Notes: generated by a model from the sequence alone, not told the origin. DNA of 59,881 bases from an uncultured Eubacteriales bacterium (GCA_949293325.1 CASFCZ010000061.1:1-59881), one strand, 5' to 3'; shown: positions 25,695-35,235, counted from the first letter of the stretch. Numbers and translations are program-made.

Positions 25695-27041
25695 TTATTT
25701 CATTAAATCAAGAACCTTGCTTATAATAACAGCAGCCTGTGCCCTTGTTGTGTTATCCTTTGGCTGAATGTTATTACCTGTACCACTTACTATGCCACCC
25801 TCAACCATAGCTGCAAGACTATCTACAGCATAAGCTGAAATAGAATCCTTATCAGCAAACTGATCAAGTACACTTACATCTCCGGTAAGTGAAGTACCTG
25901 TCTGCATCTCAACAGCCTTTTTGGCAAGAATCATCATATCCTGTCTTGTAATATTATTTTCAGGACTGAATGTACCATCATTGCTGCCTGAAGCAATGCC
26001 CATTTCCTTTGCAATACCTACTGCATTGTAGTAATACTTGTCAGCTCTTACATCACTGAAGTTATCAGATGCTGACTTGGTGGTATCAACACCCATTGCT
26101 TTTAAAAGCATAATGATAAAATCTGCTCTCTTAACATTATCTCCCGGCTTAAAGGTATTATCATTATAACCATTTACAATACCTTGAGAAGCAAGAGAGT
26201 TAATATAGTCTTCAGCCCATGGATAATTACCTAAGTCAGTAAACGCAGGAGCCTGTGTAGTTGTAGCCTCTGTAGTTGTTTCTGTTACAGCAGTTGTTGC
26301 CTCAGTTGTAGCTTCTGTAGCAGTTGTTGTAGTGCCGTTTGAACCAGAACTACTTGATGAACTTGATGTATTGCTGCCTGAGGAGTTTGATGTAGTTGTT
26401 TCTGTTGTAGTTTCAGCAGACGTTGTTGTAGTTTCTGTAGTAGTTACAGTAGTATTTTCGTTAGCAGATATATTATCATCTTTAATAGCACCAACTATAA
26501 CCTTTGGTATGGTAATTGAATAAGCCATATTGCCTACTGATTCCATAGGTGTACGGCAAATATCTGCTAATGTAAAGCCAAGATCAGCATTGCCGTTACC
26601 TACCGCCTTAAAGTATACTCTTAAAAGAGTACCTGAATTTTCAGCTTCCTTAAGGACTAAGTTTTCATCCGGCTCAGAAATATAATTGGAAAATCTTATC
26701 TCTCCTGACTGAGGATCGGTAGCATTAACACGATCATCAACATTATCAGAAGGGAACAAAGGTATCTCTGCACCAGCCATAGAACTATTATAATAAAGCA
26801 AATCAGGAGCAGCTTCCTCAGTAAGAGCAGGAACTACAACGTCAGGGTTATAACTGATTCCAAAGGTTGCATTGTTTATACCGGGGTTAGCTGTAACGTC
26901 AAGGTCTAAATAGAACACGTCACCAACTTCAACATTGTCATCACTTACTACTGCTTCCCATTCAAAATCAAGGGCAAAAACAGGTTATGCAGATGTAAAA
27001 ACTGCTAAAGCCATTATAACAGCTAAAAATCTTTTTTTCAT
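25695..27041 (-). pseudogene. Cohesin-like/SLH surface protein interrupted by an in-frame stop in the signal peptide
   Basis: The frame begins at the ATG at 27041 with GGAGG nine bases upstream and a promoter behind it. It encodes a textbook signal peptide (MKKRFLAVIMALAVFTSA), then TAA at 26985-26987 as codon 19, then continues in the same frame PVFALDFEWEAVVSDD for 430 more codons. The rest is intact: a cohesin-like beta domain (about codons 28-185; VEVGDVFYLDLDVTANPG, ATFGISYNPDVV), a Thr/Ser-rich linker, and three S-layer-homology domains (FKPGDNVKRADFI, FSPENNITRQDMM, IQPKDNTTRAQAA). Cohesin plus SLH is the layout of cell-surface anchoring scaffolds that bind dockerin enzymes. The only visible lesion is the stop. 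Internal initiation at GTG 26918 would give a protein lacking the signal peptide. Sequencing error, a real nonsense mutation or phase-variable/readthrough expression are the alternatives. Confidence 0.85.
26245..26470 (-). repeat. Low-complexity Thr/Ser-rich linker coding repeat
   Basis: Degenerate reiterations of ACA/ACT and GAA/GAG codons (TTTEATTEATT-type) plus a Ser/Gly run separate the cohesin-like domain from the SLH domains. Such linkers are flexible, usually glycosylated and prone to length change by slippage. Confidence 0.75.
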
Positions 27042-27081
27042 AAGATAGAAACCTCCATATTGAATTTTATTCTTGAAGTAT

Positions 27082-27110
27082 ATATTACACAATTATTCTA
27101 CAAAAATCAA
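27082..27110 (-). promoter_or_regulatory. Promoter of the SLH protein gene
   Basis: Minus-strand -35 TTGATT (27105-27110) and -10 TAATAT (27082-27087), spacer 17 nt, about 40 nt before the ATG at 27041. An intact promoter and ribosome binding site argue against long-standing decay of the gene. Confidence 0.55.
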
Positions 27111-27142
27111 GTACTTACGCGTATTTTATAATATTTTTGTAC

Positions 27143-28603
27143 TTATGAAGTCCTGTATTCATATACTTCCGATATAGGTGTAAGGCTTTCCATGTTTTCC
27201 AGCGCAAAAGCATGGACCGTATCTCCTGTCATATAACCCTCATAGTGACATATTCCGTCATTAAAAATCATTGAATCATAGACCTTTGCCCTGCTGTATT
27301 TGCCATCAGAAAAAAACGAAAGGACAAGACTTAAATTTTTTAAATCACTCTTTGTAAATAATTTTAATACAAATTGAGTGTTATCTGTTTGTTTTCCAAC
27401 CATGTAGCAGATTTCATCATCAGGCATAGAATAGAGGTATTCCATCTGCATACAATCCGGAATACCTTCACCAGTATAATCCTCATTAAGATATAAAGCA
27501 CCACCCTCTAATATGCTAAGGTAGTCATCAGGGGTCATATCTGGATGTTCTGACAGGAATAAGGCAGTAATACCTGCTACAACAGGTGCAGAAAATGATG
27601 TTCCGTTAGCCATCACATAAGCATTGTCAGATGAAATGCCGGGCATTCTAAACAATCCTCCGCACGCCACAACATTTATCCTGTAATTTTTTTGGGAATA
27701 GGATGCCCTTTTAAATGACTTATCCGTTGCTCCTACACTTATAGCTCCAGGACTTGATGCAGGATAACATAAAGCTGACGCAACAGAGCTGTCACTGTCA
27801 CTTCCGCTGTTTCCTGCCGCAGCTATAACAATAACACCCTTGCTATTTGCATATTCAACTGCTTTGTTAATTTCACCATACCCCGAAGTAACTCCCAATG
27901 AAGTAGTAATTATATCACAGTCATAGGTATCCACGGCTGCCATAATGGCACTTAACATATTTGATGAGGTACCCTGTGTTTCTCCGTTGATGTTAGTCAT
28001 TGCCACAAGAGGCACTATGGTCGCATCAGGTACAATACCTGCCATACCTATACCATCATTTCTGCCTGCCACAAGTATACCTGTTACCATTGTACCATGG
28101 CGAAATGTATCAGACGTATCTGTTGAATTGGTAATAAAGTTATAACCAACTTCTATATCGGCATTTACAAATTCCTGATGATTTCTGTTAACACCTGTAT
28201 CAATTACACCTATCCTGACCTTTCCGCTTGGTTTATAGGTATTGATATATTCCGTAATACCACACTGGTCAAAGTATACCTGATCCGAAAAATACGGATC
28301 GTTATACTCAGCCATGGCAGTTACCTCACTTTTAAAAGACATACTCTCCTTATAATCACTTGTGTCGGGTATAACAAGAGGCTTGTCCTCACTTATAGAG
28401 CTTGCTTCACCTCTTTCAAGGAGCAATTTTGCCATATCTTCATCAGCAAGAAACATTCCCAGATTCTCCGATATTACCTTAAGACCATATCCTCCAAGGT
28501 CGGCATCCTCTGCTGCTGTTACAATATAGTCAGATGCAAATACAGTTAATGGGCTAAAAACAAGAAATATCAGAAATATGGTTAAAAAATATATCCGCTT
28601 CAC
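27143..28603 (-). CDS. Secreted subtilisin-like serine protease (S8 family)
   Basis: A 486-residue exported protease. The first 23 residues form a signal peptide ending VFA. After a ~95-residue prodomain-like region comes the S8 catalytic domain with D135 in IGVIDTGVN, H169 in FRHGTMVTG, the oxyanion Asn region in AAAGNSGSDS and S336 in NGTSFSAPVV. A C-terminal ~90-residue domain of unknown role follows. Translation starts at GTG 28603, overlapping the stop of trhP as GTGA, so expression is coupled to that gene although no functional tie is evident. Being exported, it probably trims surface or extracellular proteins. No cell-wall anchor is visible. Confidence 0.9.
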   Translation of the reverse strand: MKRIYFLTIFLIFLVFSPLTVFASDYIVTAAEDADLGGYGLKVISENLGMFLADEDMAKLLLERGEASSISEDKPLVIPDTSDYKESMSFKSEVTAMAEYNDPYFSDQVYFDQCGITEYINTYKPSGKVRIGVIDTGVNRNHQEFVNADIEVGYNFITNSTDTSDTFRHGTMVTGILVAGRNDGIGMAGIVPDATIVPLVAMTNINGETQGTSSNMLSAIMAAVDTYDCDIITTSLGVTSGYGEINKAVEYANSKGVIVIAAAGNSGSDSDSSVASALCYPASSPGAISVGATDKSFKRASYSQKNYRINVVACGGLFRMPGISSDNAYVMANGTSFSAPVVAGITALFLSEHPDMTPDDYLSILEGGALYLNEDYTGEGIPDCMQMEYLYSMPDDEICYMVGKQTDNTQFVLKLFTKSDLKNLSLVLSFFSDGKYSRAKVYDSMIFNDGICHYEGYMTGDTVHAFALENMESLTPISEVYEYRTS

Positions 28604-29838
28604 CTGACATCTTCCTTCCTCATCATATCAAAAGGTTTTACAGGCTGATCAGTCCTAATCTTAAGAAGCTGCTGGGGGTGAGGAGCCTCGGATACACTTT
28701 CTCCCTCAAGGGTTAATATTTCCTCAATAGTCTGTTTAAAGGTATTTCCATCCTGAAGCATAAACTCAACTTCATCGCCTTTAACAAATTTATTTCTCTG
28801 TTCGATAAGAGCATATCCCGTTTCAGGATCATATTCCTTAACCATGCCTATAAAATCATAGGTTCTGATATAGGAACTTGTTGTATATATCTGCTCATTC
28901 TTTCCGGGCTTACCATAATAGAAACCCGTAGTAAATCCTCTGTAACTTGCCTTTGCGGCTTCCTGTATATAATAGCCCTTTTCCTTCTTACTGTTATACA
29001 GCTCAGGAGAGGTAAGATAATCATCTATTGCTTCCCTGTATGCCTTAACAACTGTACCTACATAAAATGCGGTCTTTATTCTACCCTCTATTTTAAGGCT
29101 CATTATACCTGCATCCACAAGCTCCGGAATATGGTCTATCATACACAAATCCTTTGAATTGAATATATATGTTCCTCTCTGTTCCTCAACAATGGGCATA
29201 TATTCATTAGGACGGGTCTTCTCTGTAACATAATATTCCCAGCGGCATGGATGTGAGCAGGCACCCTTATTGGCATCCCTTCCTGAAAGATAGTTGCTTA
29301 AAAGACATCTTCCGGAGTATGAAATACACATGGCACCATGTACAAATGCTTCAATTTCCATATCTTCGGGAATATTCCTTGAAATATCTTTTATCTCAAC
29401 CAAAGAAAGCTCCCTTGCCATAACAATCCTTTTGGCACCCAGCTCTTTCCAGAAAAGAGCTGTATGATAATTGGTATTGTTTGCCTGGGTACTGATATGC
29501 AAATCCATATCAGGGACAGTCTTTCTTGCCAGGGCAAATACTCCAGGGTCAGCTATAAGGAGTGCATCAGCCCCAAGTTCACGAAGCTCCCTGAAATAAT
29601 CTGCCATGTGTTCAAAATCCTCATTATGGGCAAATATATTACAGGTTACATATACTTTTGCTCCGTGGCTGTGGGCAAACTCTATACCTTCACCCATCTG
29701 CTGAGTGTCAAAATTCTTAGCCTTTGCCCTCAGACTGAAACTCGTACCACCCAGATATACAGCATCTGCACCGTATAAAACAGCTATTTTAAGTTTTTCA
29801 AGATCCCCGGCAGGTGCCAGCAATTCGATTTTTTTCAT
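28600..29838 (-). CDS. trhP: U32-family tRNA uridine-34 hydroxylation protein (TrhP type)
   Basis: Members of this U32 group (E. coli TrhP/YegQ, B. subtilis TrhP1/TrhP2) hydroxylate wobble U34 to 5-hydroxyuridine in a prephenate-dependent reaction, the first step to mo5U/cmo5U. The 412-residue protein shows the (beta/alpha) N-terminal core (APAGDLEKLKIAVLYGADAV) and the four-Cys cluster motif C-x6-C-x15-C-x3-C in CISYSGRCLLSN...CSHPCRWEY. GRIK in LKIEGRIKTAFYV and the C-terminal beta domain match the family. It follows trmR by 14 nt, the same partner order as in B. subtilis, but only one trhP copy is present. Although annotated as peptidase in many genomes, RNA modification is better supported. 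Confidence 0.88.
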   Translation of the reverse strand: MKKIELLAPAGDLEKLKIAVLYGADAVYLGGTSFSLRAKAKNFDTQQMGEGIEFAHSHGAKVYVTCNIFAHNEDFEHMADYFRELRELGADALLIADPGVFALARKTVPDMDLHISTQANNTNYHTALFWKELGAKRIVMARELSLVEIKDISRNIPEDMEIEAFVHGAMCISYSGRCLLSNYLSGRDANKGACSHPCRWEYYVTEKTRPNEYMPIVEEQRGTYIFNSKDLCMIDHIPELVDAGIMSLKIEGRIKTAFYVGTVVKAYREAIDDYLTSPELYNSKKEKGYYIQEAAKASYRGFTTGFYYGKPGKNEQIYTTSSYIRTYDFIGMVKEYDPETGYALIEQRNKFVKGDEVEFMLQDGNTFKQTIEEILTLEGESVSEAPHPQQLLKIRTDQPVKPFDMMRKEDVR

Positions 29839-29852
29839 TGATATTCACCTCT

Positions 29853-30497
29853 TTACAGTTTCTGTATAAGTGCAACCCCATCACCTACAGTAAGGATACT
29901 GCTGCGGAGGGACTTATTATTGCTTATTTCGGTTAAAAATTCATTCAGTCTGGTGTGCATGGTTCTCTGGCGTCTGGGGACTTCAAGCCTTTCCTTTGCC
30001 ACCCTTCCGTCCTGAAGAACGTCATCTGCTATTATCAGACCACCCTTCCTTGTAAGACGTATAACATCAGGAAGGATATTGATATACTGTCCCTTTGCGG
30101 CATCCATAAATACAACATCGAACTCCCCCTCAAGTTTCTTAACGACCTCTACTGCATCACCGATAATAAGATTTATCTTGTCTTCCTTGCCAAACTTTTT
30201 AAAATTTGCTCTGGCGCATTCTATCATTTGTGGGTATCTGTCAACGGTGGTAATACTTCCTCCCTCCTGAAGGAAATCAGACATAAATATCGAGGAAAAG
30301 CCCACCGCCATTCCCAGCTCCAATATTCGTTTAGGCTTCATTATACCAAGCAACACTGACATAAGCCTTACAACATCATTGGGAATAATGGGTAAATCAA
30401 TCTCATAGGCATGTTTTTGCAGCTCGCCCAGTTCCCCTTCACAAAGGGGCTGAATATTGTCTATATATTCCTTTAAATTACTATCAATAAAGCTCAT
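29853..30497 (-). CDS. trmR: tRNA 5-hydroxyuridine methyltransferase TrmR
   Basis: TrmR (B. subtilis YrrM) methylates ho5U34 to mo5U34 with SAM. The 214-residue product is a family-3 O-methyltransferase: SAM loop ILELGMAVGFSSIFMS, acidic TVDRYPQM, metal-binding Asp in VVFMDAAKGQYIN and IIADDVLQDG. The ATG at 30497 with GAGGTG five bases upstream is preferred to the TTG at 30509, which sits on the mltG stop. Placement between mltG and trhP copies the B. subtilis order, so both wobble-modifying steps are encoded side by side. Generic catechol-type O-methyltransferase is the alternative label. Confidence 0.88.
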   Translation of the reverse strand: MSFIDSNLKEYIDNIQPLCEGELGELQKHAYEIDLPIIPNDVVRLMSVLLGIMKPKRILELGMAVGFSSIFMSDFLQEGGSITTVDRYPQMIECARANFKKFGKEDKINLIIGDAVEVVKKLEGEFDVVFMDAAKGQYINILPDVIRLTRKGGLIIADDVLQDGRVAKERLEVPRRQRTMHTRLNEFLTEISNNKSLRSSILTVGDGVALIQKL

Positions 30498-30505
30498 AAC
30501 ACACC

Positions 30506-31576
30506 TCAATCAAGACTGCTTTTGTATCTTTCACTGGCTGCAAGGAAGTCATTGTAATCAGAAGTAAAATAATGCTCTCCTGTATCCATATTCTCCACTA
30601 CATAGTAAAGATAATCAGTATCCTCGGGACTTACCGCAGCCTGAAGGCAGTCCTTTCCAGGATTTCCTATAGGGCCTACAGGAAGTCCGTCAACATAATA
30701 AGTGTTATGACCATCTTCCACTTCAAGGTCAGCATAGTAAACCCTGTCTCTTCTTTCTCCCAAAGCATAAAGTACAGAGGCATCCATCTGTAATTTCATA
30801 CCTGCATTAAGCCTGTTATATATAACAGATGATATTTTACCCCTGTCCTCTGGGTATCTTGCTTCACTTTCAATAAGTGAAGCAACTATAACCGCCTCAT
30901 CAACAGTAAGTCCACGAGTCTGGGCTGCCCCCTTAAGGGAAACATCAAAGACCTCATCAAAACGTGCAAGCATTTTATCAACTATGTCATGGGCTGTCAT
31001 ATCCGTTGAGAAATAATATGTGTCAGGGAATAAATAGCCTTCAAGAAGATTGTCCCTGTCAGGAATATCTGCAATAAAGTCATAATCATAGTCCCTGCTG
31101 TTACATGCCTCCATAAATTCATCATAGGTAACAAGACCTGTTTCGGCAAACTGGTTGGCTATCTCTGTAAGCCATGCCCCCTCTTTAATGGTAACTGTAA
31201 CCTGTTCATCATCCACTCTGCCGCTTTTAAGCACATCACATATTTCATTAAAGTCCATATAGTTATTGAATGTATAATCTCCCGGCTGAAAATTTGCCCC
31301 CTCACCTTCTCTTTTACAAAGGTAAATAAACTGAAGACTACTGTCAATAACACCATTTTCACTCAGTTTTGAGGCAATATCCCTTACCGTATCACCCTCA
31401 TCAATAGTAACACTTATTTCCGTCTGAGCCTCACCCCTATCCCTGGCACTGTTTACCTGAAAAGATGTAAATTGCCTTATCTTTATTATTCCAATGGCAA
31501 CACCTGCCACTATAATAGCAAGTACAACCAGGAGAATTATCAGTCCAGCCCTGCTTTTTTTCTTTTCTTTACTCAT
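30506..31576 (-). CDS. mltG: Endolytic murein transglycosylase MltG
   Basis: MltG cuts nascent glycan strands at the membrane and sets their length. In 356 residues there is one N-terminal membrane helix (about 12-33), a LysM-like domain (about 60-120; EGDTVRDIASKLSENGVI) and the YceG catalytic domain with the Glu in ASLIESEARYPEDR and the conserved YNRLNAGMKLQMDASVLYAL and GPIGNPGKDCLQAA blocks. It overlaps truA by 8 nt and is followed by trmR after 8 nt, so it belongs to one long operon. Confidence 0.95.
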   Translation of the reverse strand: MSKEKKKSRAGLIILLVVLAIIVAGVAIGIIKIRQFTSFQVNSARDRGEAQTEISVTIDEGDTVRDIASKLSENGVIDSSLQFIYLCKREGEGANFQPGDYTFNNYMDFNEICDVLKSGRVDDEQVTVTIKEGAWLTEIANQFAETGLVTYDEFMEACNSRDYDYDFIADIPDRDNLLEGYLFPDTYYFSTDMTAHDIVDKMLARFDEVFDVSLKGAAQTRGLTVDEAVIVASLIESEARYPEDRGKISSVIYNRLNAGMKLQMDASVLYALGERRDRVYYADLEVEDGHNTYYVDGLPVGPIGNPGKDCLQAAVSPEDTDYLYYVVENMDTGEHYFTSDYNDFLAASERYKSSLD

Positions 31577-32306
31577 AATTGACCTCCATTAAAGTTAAAC
31601 CGTTAGGAGAAAGGGTTTTACCTGCCCTTGTTCTGTCACGGGAGGCTATTATATCTCCCATATCCTCCGGTTTTATCTTACCAAGTCCCACATACACAAG
31701 GGTACCTGCCAATATTCTTACCATATTGTATAAAAATCCGTTTCCGTTCACCCTTATAGTAATTATATCCCCCTCCTTCTCCACCTCAAGTGAATATATG
31801 GTTCTGACGGTGGTTTTGGAGGATCCTCCCGTTGCGCAAAAAGCCTTAAAGTCATGCTCCCCGAGAAAATACGGGCACGCCCTTTTCATGGCATCAATAT
31901 CCAGCCTTGGTCTTATATGCTCTGTATATCTCACAAGAAGAGGATTTTTATAATCACTGTTTAAAATCTTATACTCGTAGGTTTTATCGGTGACACTGTA
32001 CTGAGGATGAAAGCTATCATCTACCTCCACTGCATCAGTCACTACTATATCATCAGGCAAAAAGCAGTTAACTGCAAGGGGTATTCTGTCTACAGGAATA
32101 GTTATTTTATCATCTGTAAACACAGCTCTCTGACCCAATGAGTGTACTCCTGTATCCGTTCTGCTTGCGCCCCTGACGGTTATATCTCTTTTCAGCAGTG
32201 TGGATAATGCCTCCTCAAGCCTTTGCTGTACTGATATAAAATCCTTTTGCCTTTGCCAGCCATAATATCCACTGCCATCGTATGTAACAGTTAACAAAAC
32301 TCTCAT
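31569..32306 (-). CDS. truA: tRNA pseudouridine(38-40) synthase TruA
   Basis: TruA isomerises uridines 38-40 in the anticodon arm. The 245-residue protein holds the catalytic Asp in GASRTDTGVHSLGQ and the family blocks YDGSGYYGWQRQ near the N-terminus and GNGFLYNMVRILAGTLV near the C-terminus. It follows ecfT by one base, in the ecfA-ecfT-truA order that is standard at the end of Firmicutes ribosomal-protein operons. Confidence 0.97.
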   Translation of the reverse strand: MRVLLTVTYDGSGYYGWQRQKDFISVQQRLEEALSTLLKRDITVRGASRTDTGVHSLGQRAVFTDDKITIPVDRIPLAVNCFLPDDIVVTDAVEVDDSFHPQYSVTDKTYEYKILNSDYKNPLLVRYTEHIRPRLDIDAMKRACPYFLGEHDFKAFCATGGSSKTTVRTIYSLEVEKEGDIITIRVNGNGFLYNMVRILAGTLVYVGLGKIKPEDMGDIIASRDRTRAGKTLSPNGLTLMEVNYE

Positions 32307-32307
32307 G

Positions 32308-33111
32308 TCATAACCCCCATATAAGCCTTAACAGAAGTGTCACAATAACAAAGCCCCCGTAAATGGAAAAGGTAATATAATCATTTCTTTTTAAAACAGG
32401 CTCATTCATCCTTGTTCTGTTTATATCGCCCCTGTAGCAGCGTGCCTCCATAGCAGTTGCAAGCTCAACTGCACGTCTGAAAGAAGAAACAAAAAGAGGT
32501 ACAAGCAAAGGTAAAAGGCTCTTTGCACGGTCTGTAAGTTTGCCTCCGTCGAAGTCAGCACCCCTTGCCATCTGTGCCTTTTTAATCTTATCAAGTTCCT
32601 CAATAAGGGTGGGAATAAAGCGCAGAGCAATTGACATCATCATTGATATTTCATGGGCAGGCACACCTATCCGCTTAAATGGTTTAAGAAGATACTCCAT
32701 ACCTACAGTAAGCTCAATAGGGGATGTAGTCAAAGTCATAACTGAAGATGCAACAATAAGTAGTATAAGTCTTACAGCCATCTTCAAAGATAGTAAAGCA
32801 CCATAGTCCGTTATCTTAATAATACCCAGTGAAAATATCACATCACCCTGACGGGTAAAAAGAAGATTAAGTACTACGGTAAATATTATAATAATCAAAA
32901 TTCCTTTAAGTCCCCCAAGCATAAGCCTGAATGGAACATTTGAAAGATATATTGCAACTGCAAGTATAATAATGGCAAGTGTATAACCGATTATTCCTTT
33001 TGCAGTAAACAGACCTATAATATAAAGCATGGTAGCCATTATCTTTGAACGGGAATCCAGATTGTGAATAATGGAATCCACAGGATAATACTGACCGATA
33101 GTTACATTCAT
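32308..33111 (-). CDS. ecfT: Energy-coupling factor transporter membrane subunit EcfT
   Basis: EcfT couples the EcfA ATPases to exchangeable vitamin-binding S components. The 267-residue protein has five or six membrane helices and two coupling-helix motifs, MARGADF and MEARCYRG (the Ala/Glu-Arg-Gly type), which contact the ATPases. It begins 4 nt after the ecfA stop. No S component is encoded within the window, as expected for group II ECF modules that serve several S proteins. Confidence 0.95.
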   Translation of the reverse strand: MNVTIGQYYPVDSIIHNLDSRSKIMATMLYIIGLFTAKGIIGYTLAIIILAVAIYLSNVPFRLMLGGLKGILIIIIFTVVLNLLFTRQGDVIFSLGIIKITDYGALLSLKMAVRLILLIVASSVMTLTTSPIELTVGMEYLLKPFKRIGVPAHEISMMMSIALRFIPTLIEELDKIKKAQMARGADFDGGKLTDRAKSLLPLLVPLFVSSFRRAVELATAMEARCYRGDINRTRMNEPVLKRNDYITFSIYGGFVIVTLLLRLIWGL

Positions 33112-33115
33112 AACT

Positions 33116-34873
33116 TCACCTCAAAATCAAGCTCAATATATCTACAGCCTCATCAACTGTATATACATCACAGGGAAGCATAATTCCCTTATCGCAGAGC
33201 TTATCCATAATAACGCTGATCTGTGGGGCAGCAAGGCCTATTTCATTCAGATGTTTTGACCTTTTAAATACGTCCTTTACAGTGTCAAACATATCTACAC
33301 TGCCCCTGTTCATAACAAGTATCCTGTCTGCAAGTCTGGATATATCCTCCATGGAATGGGACACCAATATAACAGTAATACCCAGCTTTTTATGCATACT
33401 TTGTATGGATGAAAGTATCTCATCTCTGCCATATGGATCAAGACCTGCTGCCGGTTCATCAAGTATAAGCACCTCAGGCTCCATGGCAAGTACACCTGCA
33501 ATGGCTACCCTTCGCTTTTGTCCGCCACTTAACTCAAAGGGTGACTTTTCATAATATTCCTCGCCCATGCCCACAAGCTTAAGAGCAGACCTTACACGCC
33601 TGTCAATTTCATCCTCACTTAAGCCCATATTTTTAGGTCCAAAGGCAACATCCCTATATATAGTGGACTCAAAGAGCTGGTACTCCGGATACTGGAAAAC
33701 CAGTCCCACCTTCTGACGGAGGTTCTTAAGGCTTCCCCTAACAGCATTTATATCTGTACCATTAACAAGTACTTGTCCGCTGTCAGGCTTAATAAGCCCG
33801 TTAAGATGTTGTATCAGGGTGCTTTTACCTGAACCAGTATGTCCTATAAGACCAATAAATTCGCCTTTATTTATCTTGATATTAACATTATAAAGAGCCG
33901 TTTTTTCAAACGCAGATTTCTTTCCGTATATATGCGTCAGCCTTCTGACCTCTATTATTGTTTCACCTGACTTATGGTGCTGTTCATTACGGGGAAGATC
34001 TATATCATTCATATCCCCCTTAAAACCATGGCTGAGAAGTTCATTGACAGCCTCATCTATTGTAAGCACATTACCGTTAAGATTAAATCCTCTTTTATTA
34101 AGAGCGTACATCAGCTCAGTAGCCTGTGGAACATCAAGATGAAGACTTTTCATTTTTTCTACCTGTGAAAAAACTTTTTCGGGGCTGTCATCCATAACTA
34201 TCCTGCCCTTTTCCATAACAACTACCCTGTCAGCAAGAGCCGCCTCCTCCATATAATGGGTGATTAAAACTATAGTTATGCCTTCCTGACGATTAAGCTG
34301 CATTACAGTATCAATTACCTCCCTGCGACCGGCAGGATCCAACATTGCAGTTGGCTCATCAAGAACTATACACCTTGGTTTCATAGCAAGTACGCCTGCA
34401 ATGGCAATACGTTGCTTCTGACCGCCACTTAGCAGGCTGGGGGCAGAGCGTCTGAATTCTTCCATACTGACTGTCTTTAATGCAAAATCCACCCGCTTGC
34501 GAATTTCCTGTGATGGTATACCAAGATTTTCGGGTCCAAAGGCAACATCCTCCTCAACTATGGTAGCTATTATCTGGTTGTCCGGATTTTGAAACACCAT
34601 ACCTGCGCTTTGCCTTATATCCCACAATTTGCTTTCATCAGCTGTATCCATGCCATTAACATATATAACACCATCTGTAGGCGTAATCAGAGCATTAATA
34701 TGCTTGGCAAAGGTAGACTTTCCCGAACCGTTGTGTCCTAGAACAGCTATAAATTGACCTTCGGGAACTGTAAGATTAATGCCGTTAAGGGCACGGAAGG
34801 GCTGGCTTTCGCCCTTTTCCTCGTTATATACCGTATATTCATAAATCAAATTCTGACTATTGATAAAATCCAT
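33116..34873 (-). CDS. ecfA: Energy-coupling factor ATPase, EcfA1-EcfA2 fusion
   Basis: A single 585-residue chain carries two complete ABC ATPases where most Firmicutes have two genes. The first half has Walker [10 protein letters not shown] (46-54), signature LLSGGQKQR and Walker [12 protein letters not shown]; the second has Walker [10 protein letters not shown] (about 340), signature ELSGGQKRR and Walker [14 protein letters not shown]. The junction (about residues 265-300) is a short polar linker. The halves correspond to EcfA1 and EcfA2 in order. ATG start with AGGTG upstream and a good promoter 40 nt before it. The module powers uptake of vitamins or metals with EcfT. Confidence 0.93.
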   Translation of the reverse strand: MDFINSQNLIYEYTVYNEEKGESQPFRALNGINLTVPEGQFIAVLGHNGSGKSTFAKHINALITPTDGVIYVNGMDTADESKLWDIRQSAGMVFQNPDNQIIATIVEEDVAFGPENLGIPSQEIRKRVDFALKTVSMEEFRRSAPSLLSGGQKQRIAIAGVLAMKPRCIVLDEPTAMLDPAGRREVIDTVMQLNRQEGITIVLITHYMEEAALADRVVVMEKGRIVMDDSPEKVFSQVEKMKSLHLDVPQATELMYALNKRGFNLNGNVLTIDEAVNELLSHGFKGDMNDIDLPRNEQHHKSGETIIEVRRLTHIYGKKSAFEKTALYNVNIKINKGEFIGLIGHTGSGKSTLIQHLNGLIKPDSGQVLVNGTDINAVRGSLKNLRQKVGLVFQYPEYQLFESTIYRDVAFGPKNMGLSEDEIDRRVRSALKLVGMGEEYYEKSPFELSGGQKRRVAIAGVLAMEPEVLILDEPAAGLDPYGRDEILSSIQSMHKKLGITVILVSHSMEDISRLADRILVMNRGSVDMFDTVKDVFKRSKHLNEIGLAAPQISVIMDKLCDKGIMLPCDVYTVDEAVDILSLILR

Positions 34874-34915
34874 ATTTTCACCTATATATCCGCATAATAA
34901 GCCATATTAATCTAT

Positions 34916-34944
34916 AGTATATATTATTTACGACATTTTATCAA
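34916..34944 (-). promoter_or_regulatory. Promoter of the ecfA-ecfT-truA-mltG-trmR-trhP run
   Basis: Minus-strand -35 TTGATA (34939-34944) and -10 TATACT (34916-34921), one mismatch each, spacer 17 nt, about 42 nt before the ecfA start. From here genes are spaced by 15 nt or less or overlap down to the subtilase gene. Confidence 0.7.
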
Positions 34945-34963
34945 GGCAAATACCCAAAAACCT

Positions 34964-35221
34964 TTATCGCTTTTTATTATAATCAACAATAAAACCAATA
35001 ATTTTATCATAATTTTCCGGTATATGCGGAAACAAACAATTACTACAGTCCTTTATTTTTCCCTTTTCTTTGTCAATATAAGTAGGATTTCCGGGACAAT
35101 TATCAACTAAATAAAAGGGACAAAAACAAAAAAGACAGTTAAATCTGCCCTTCTCCATTCCTTTATGACATGGATAGAATTCACAGGCAGTATTTTCAAA
35201 AAATCTGTAATTATTCTCCAT
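34964..35221 (-). CDS. Cysteine-rich small-domain protein (85 residues)
   Basis: The product has nine Cys in 85 residues, grouped as C..C (FENTACEFYPCHKG), C-x2-C-x1-C (NCLFCFCPFY), C (NCPGNP) and C-x2-C (DCSNCLFP). This fits the small Cys-rich domain family (PF04071 type), presumed to bind zinc or an iron-sulfur cluster; function is unknown. The start is the ATG at 35221 with GGAGG four bases upstream; the in-frame extension further upstream runs through the tRNA-Leu gene and is spurious. Its ribosome binding site lies directly after the tRNA terminator, so transcription presumably depends on readthrough. Confidence 0.75.
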   Translation of the reverse strand: MENNYRFFENTACEFYPCHKGMEKGRFNCLFCFCPFYLVDNCPGNPTYIDKEKGKIKDCSNCLFPHIPENYDKIIGFIVDYNKKR

Positions 35222-35235
35222 TTTTCCTCCAAAAA

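Noticed and set aside
27042-27142. Terminator after the subtilase gene
   Set aside because: AAGTAC/GTACTT arms are too short and 24 nt apart; treated as chance.
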